A stretch of DNA of 64,000 bases from Thiodiazotropha sp050291245 (GTDB lineage Bacteria; Pseudomonadota; Gammaproteobacteria; Chromatiales; Chromatiaceae): contig JBNKJP010000044.1 of assembly GCA_050291245.1 (NCBI GenBank), forward strand, positions 1 through 64,000. The letters are read 5' to 3'. This document shows, in pieces, positions 61,777 through 64,000 of the stretch (the stretch's first letter is position 1; each line of letters begins with the position of its first letter). The notes under the pieces are model-generated. The model ran no database searches. It had not been told where the DNA came from and saw only the letters and a program-made list of their open reading frames with translations. The translations under genes were made by a program, and so were the position numbers.

Positions 61777-63685
61777 ACAACAGTGGGATCGACGCGCGTC
61801 CGAGCGCCTCTACCAGGTCGAGTGCTGGGGAGGCGGCTACTTTTGCGTCAATAACGAGGGGCATGTGGAGGTGATCGCCGACGGGGCCCGGCGCATCGAT
61901 TTGAAAAAACTCTGCGACGAGCTGACCGAGGGTGATCTGCGGCCGCCTCTGCTGCTGCGTTTCTCCGACATGCTGAGACGCCGCATGGGGCAGATTCACG
62001 AACGCTTCCGCATCGCTATTCAGGAATCGGGATACAACGGGGATTATTTCGGCGTCTACCCCATCAAGGTCAACCAGCAGCAACAGGTCGTCGAGGAGGT
62101 GGTGGAGTTCGGCAGTGTCTACCACTGGGGACTCGAGGCGGGATCCAAGCCCGAACTCCATGCGACCCTGGCCATGCTCGAAGACGTGGACGGACTGATC
62201 ATCTGTAACGGCTACAAGGATCAGGAGTTCGTTGATCTTGCACTGATGGGTCTGAAGATGGGCAAGCGAGTCTTCGTGGTGGTGGAAAAGCCCAATGAGC
62301 TCGATCTGATCCTGGACGCGGCCCGCCGCCTCGAAGTCGAGCCGCTGATCGGTTTACGTTGCCGGATGATCACCACCAGCAACGGCCTGTGGGATGATTC
62401 GGGGGGGGATAACTCCAAATTCGGCCTGTCGGCCAGTGAGATTCTTGAAGCGGTCGATAAACTCAAGGAGGTCGGGAAACTCGAGTCGCTGCGTCTGTTG
62501 CATTTTCATATCGGCAGCCAGGTACCGCAAATCCGACATATTAAAGAAGCCATGCAGGAAGCCGCCCGCTTTTTTGTTCAGGTCCGTCAACTGGGCGCGC
62601 CGATCGAATATATGGACGTAGGTGGCGGTCTGGGTGTGAATTACGATGGCATGATTTCCGGCAGCACGCTGTCGGTAGACTACAGTCTGCAGGAGTATGC
62701 CAACGACGTGGTCTGGGCACTGAAGAACATCTGCGACGAGGAGGGTCTGCCCCATCCCCATGTGATCTCCGAATCCGGGCGTGCCCTGGTGGCGCACCAT
62801 GCGGTGTTGATCATCGATGTGATCGGCATTTCACGCCGTGCCGGAGAGACTCCGCCCCAGGAGCCGGAACCGGACAGTCCGGTACAGCTACGCCAGTTGT
62901 GGGACACCCTGGAGGAGTTTGAGATACTCTCCCCCCGGGAGGCCCTGCATGACGTGAGTTCCTACCGGGACGACATCAACAAGCTGTTTACCCTGGGACA
63001 TGCCACGCTGTCGGACCGGGCCCTCGCCGACGATCTCTACTGGCGGGTGGTGATGCGGGTCATGAAGAGTCTGGACAACGAGGAGATCGAACAGTTGGCG
63101 CCCGGTCTGGCGGCGCAACTCGCGGACCGGTACTTCTGCAACTTCTCCGTGTTCCAGTCCTTGCCGGACAGCTGGGCGATCAACCAGGTATTTCCGGTCA
63201 TGCCCATCCATCGGCTCAACGAGCGACCGGAACGTCAGGGAGTTCTGGTGGACATCACCTGTGATTCCGATGGCAAGATCGAAAATTTTCCCCTTCAGGA
63301 CGGGCGTTCCAAGACCCTGCCCCTGCATACCGAACAGCCCGGTGAGCCCTACCTACTGGGAATCTTCCTGGTGGGTGCCTATCAGGAGATCCTCGGTGAT
63401 CTGCATAACCTGTTCGGGGATACCCATGCGGTGCACATTCGCATGGACGGAGATCACTACGAACTGGAGCAGGTGGTGGAGGGCGAATCCGTGGCGGAGG
63501 TACTGGAGTACGTCCAGTTTCATGAAACCGTACTGGTCGACCGGATGCGCCGCCAACTCCAGGAAGCCCGCAGCAAGGGCCGCATCACCGCCCGGGAGGC
63601 CAACACATTTTTACGTTTCTACCAGGCGGGTCTGAAAGGCTACACCTACCTGGAGGATGAAACGCCGGTGTTGTTACGGGGCTAG
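61769..63685 (+). CDS. speA: Biosynthetic arginine decarboxylase
   Basis: A 638-residue PLP-dependent decarboxylase of the SpeA type: YPIKVNQQQQ carries the PLP lysine, FHIGSQVPQIR and DVGGGLGVNYDG are conserved, and the C-terminal HETVLVDRMRRQL is typical. It converts arginine to agmatine. I prefer ATG 61769 over 61766 because GGAG is six bases upstream. The TAG stop is part of the inverted-repeat element that follows at once. Confidence 0.92.
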   Translation: MSEQQWDRRASERLYQVECWGGGYFCVNNEGHVEVIADGARRIDLKKLCDELTEGDLRPPLLLRFSDMLRRRMGQIHERFRIAIQESGYNGDYFGVYPIKVNQQQQVVEEVVEFGSVYHWGLEAGSKPELHATLAMLEDVDGLIICNGYKDQEFVDLALMGLKMGKRVFVVVEKPNELDLILDAARRLEVEPLIGLRCRMITTSNGLWDDSGGDNSKFGLSASEILEAVDKLKEVGKLESLRLLHFHIGSQVPQIRHIKEAMQEAARFFVQVRQLGAPIEYMDVGGGLGVNYDGMISGSTLSVDYSLQEYANDVVWALKNICDEEGLPHPHVISESGRALVAHHAVLIIDVIGISRRAGETPPQEPEPDSPVQLRQLWDTLEEFEILSPREALHDVSSYRDDINKLFTLGHATLSDRALADDLYWRVVMRVMKSLDNEEIEQLAPGLAAQLADRYFCNFSVFQSLPDSWAINQVFPVMPIHRLNERPERQGVLVDITCDSDGKIENFPLQDGRSKTLPLHTEQPGEPYLLGIFLVGAYQEILGDLHNLFGDTHAVHIRMDGDHYELEQVVEGESVAEVLEYVQFHETVLVDRMRRQLQEARSKGRITAREANTFLRFYQAGLKGYTYLEDETPVLLRG

Positions 63686-63774
63686 TGTAGTGTCCTATAC
63701 TGCTTTAGGAAATCAGAAGCCCCCAAATTTCCCAAGACGCTGATTTCCTAAAGCAGCATAGGACACTACACTAG
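63682..63774. mobile_element. 93-bp CTAG-ended inverted-repeat element (MITE-like)
   Basis: Arms 63682-63716 and 63740-63774 are inverted and almost identical (35 bases, CTAGTGTAGTGTCCTATAC at the outer end) around a 23-base centre. The left CTAG forms the speA stop codon. Related solo ends lie at 1547, 52231 and 59274. A target of the CTAG/TA kind, as used by some IS630/IS5-type elements, is plausible. It may also terminate transcription. Confidence 0.8.
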
Positions 63775-64000
63775 AATACCATTGTGATTGTGCCCTATTG
63801 AGCTGAGAGATTCGACCTCTGTTCGCAGAGTGTAAGCGGAGGCTACATGATTTATGTAAGATCTTCAGGTTTTTGGTTCTTGCCTCTTGAGTAGAGAGTT
63901 TGAGCTTAAAGCCACAATCCGGTTTGGATGTGCCGAACAGCTCAGTCATTGCATAATTTCGTGGTTTTTTTGTTATTTCAAGGGATTCTGCTACGTTTCT
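63775..64000. other. Window end, no gene recognised
   Basis: About 225 bases after the element. A minus-strand frame (78 codons, MTELFGTSKPDCGFKLKL at its start) covers most of it but runs through the repeat and resembles nothing I know. Non-coding or the edge of another feature. Confidence 0.3.

Overview
The window looks like a chromosomal segment of a GC-rich gammaproteobacterium. The evidence is an OxyR with both redox cysteines at the E. coli positions, a type-1 GshA, a ModE-ModABC cluster, SpeA/SpeB, PotABCD, a GspA/GspB pair and an MscK-like channel. A periplasmic methanethiol oxidase with its copper/cofactor maturation genes points to sulfur metabolism, perhaps a sulfur-oxidising lineage of the Chromatiales type; the lineage is inference. 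No tRNA, rRNA, CRISPR array, integrase or intact transposase was recognised.

Layout. 0-3.4 kb: an SPFH membrane protein, two small exported proteins and a TetR regulator. 3.6-8.1 kb: the methanethiol oxidase locus, with mtoX, a SCO1-MauG fusion gene and a second SCO1 gene. 8.1-12.1 kb: an AT-richer accessory stretch with an oxidoreductase remnant, a large exported protein and small exported or membrane proteins. 12.3-20.4 kb: housekeeping genes, namely an aldo-keto reductase, a rifampicin-phosphotransferase-like enzyme with its own TetR, gshA, a Rho-binding antiterminator, a membrane protein, a Zn metallopeptidase and an FmdB-like protein. 20.9-26.1 kb: a GAF-PAS-GGDEF-EAL protein, two lipoproteins and a broken DUF2167 gene. 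26.3-30.1 kb: potABCD. 30.3-37.0 kb: an accessory block bounded on both sides by modC 3' ends, holding a subtilisin-like lipoprotein, a PrcB-like lipoprotein and a beta-helix lipoprotein with a 21-bp tandem repeat. 37.1-40.5 kb: modE and modABC, all on the minus strand. 41.6-46.9 kb: gspA-gspB, a HAD protein, a patatin and an unknown protein. 47.2-52 kb: a sorted surface protein and a binding-protein/c-di-GMP-sensor pair. 52.2-56.6 kb: an MscK-like channel and a cyclase-FHA protein. 57.0-63.7 kb: oxyR, a haem-oxygenase-like protein, a TrpD2-like protein, speB and speA.

Genes that work together. MtoX is expected to oxidise methanethiol in the periplasm, and its two downstream genes encode the copper-delivery (SCO1) and dihaem-peroxidase (MauG) functions known to accompany mtoX; here one SCO1 is fused to MauG. 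SpeA and SpeB make putrescine from arginine while PotABCD imports polyamines. ModABC imports molybdate under ModE.

The most striking non-coding signal is a near-identical palindrome, AATGAA-CA-TTCATT. It lies in exactly the same place, inside a 17-bp spacer between plausible -35 and -10 boxes, at three promoters: upstream of mtoX, upstream of gshA (minus strand), and upstream of an uncharacterised pair of small genes at 11.4-12.1 kb. It looks like the operator of one regulon, probably controlled by the TetR protein divergent from mtoX, linking methanethiol oxidation, glutathione synthesis and an unknown locus.

The window also carries many dispersed short repeats: two REP/palindrome families, a CTAG-ended inverted repeat that supplies gene stop codons, and a 287-bp element with 51-bp inverted ends.
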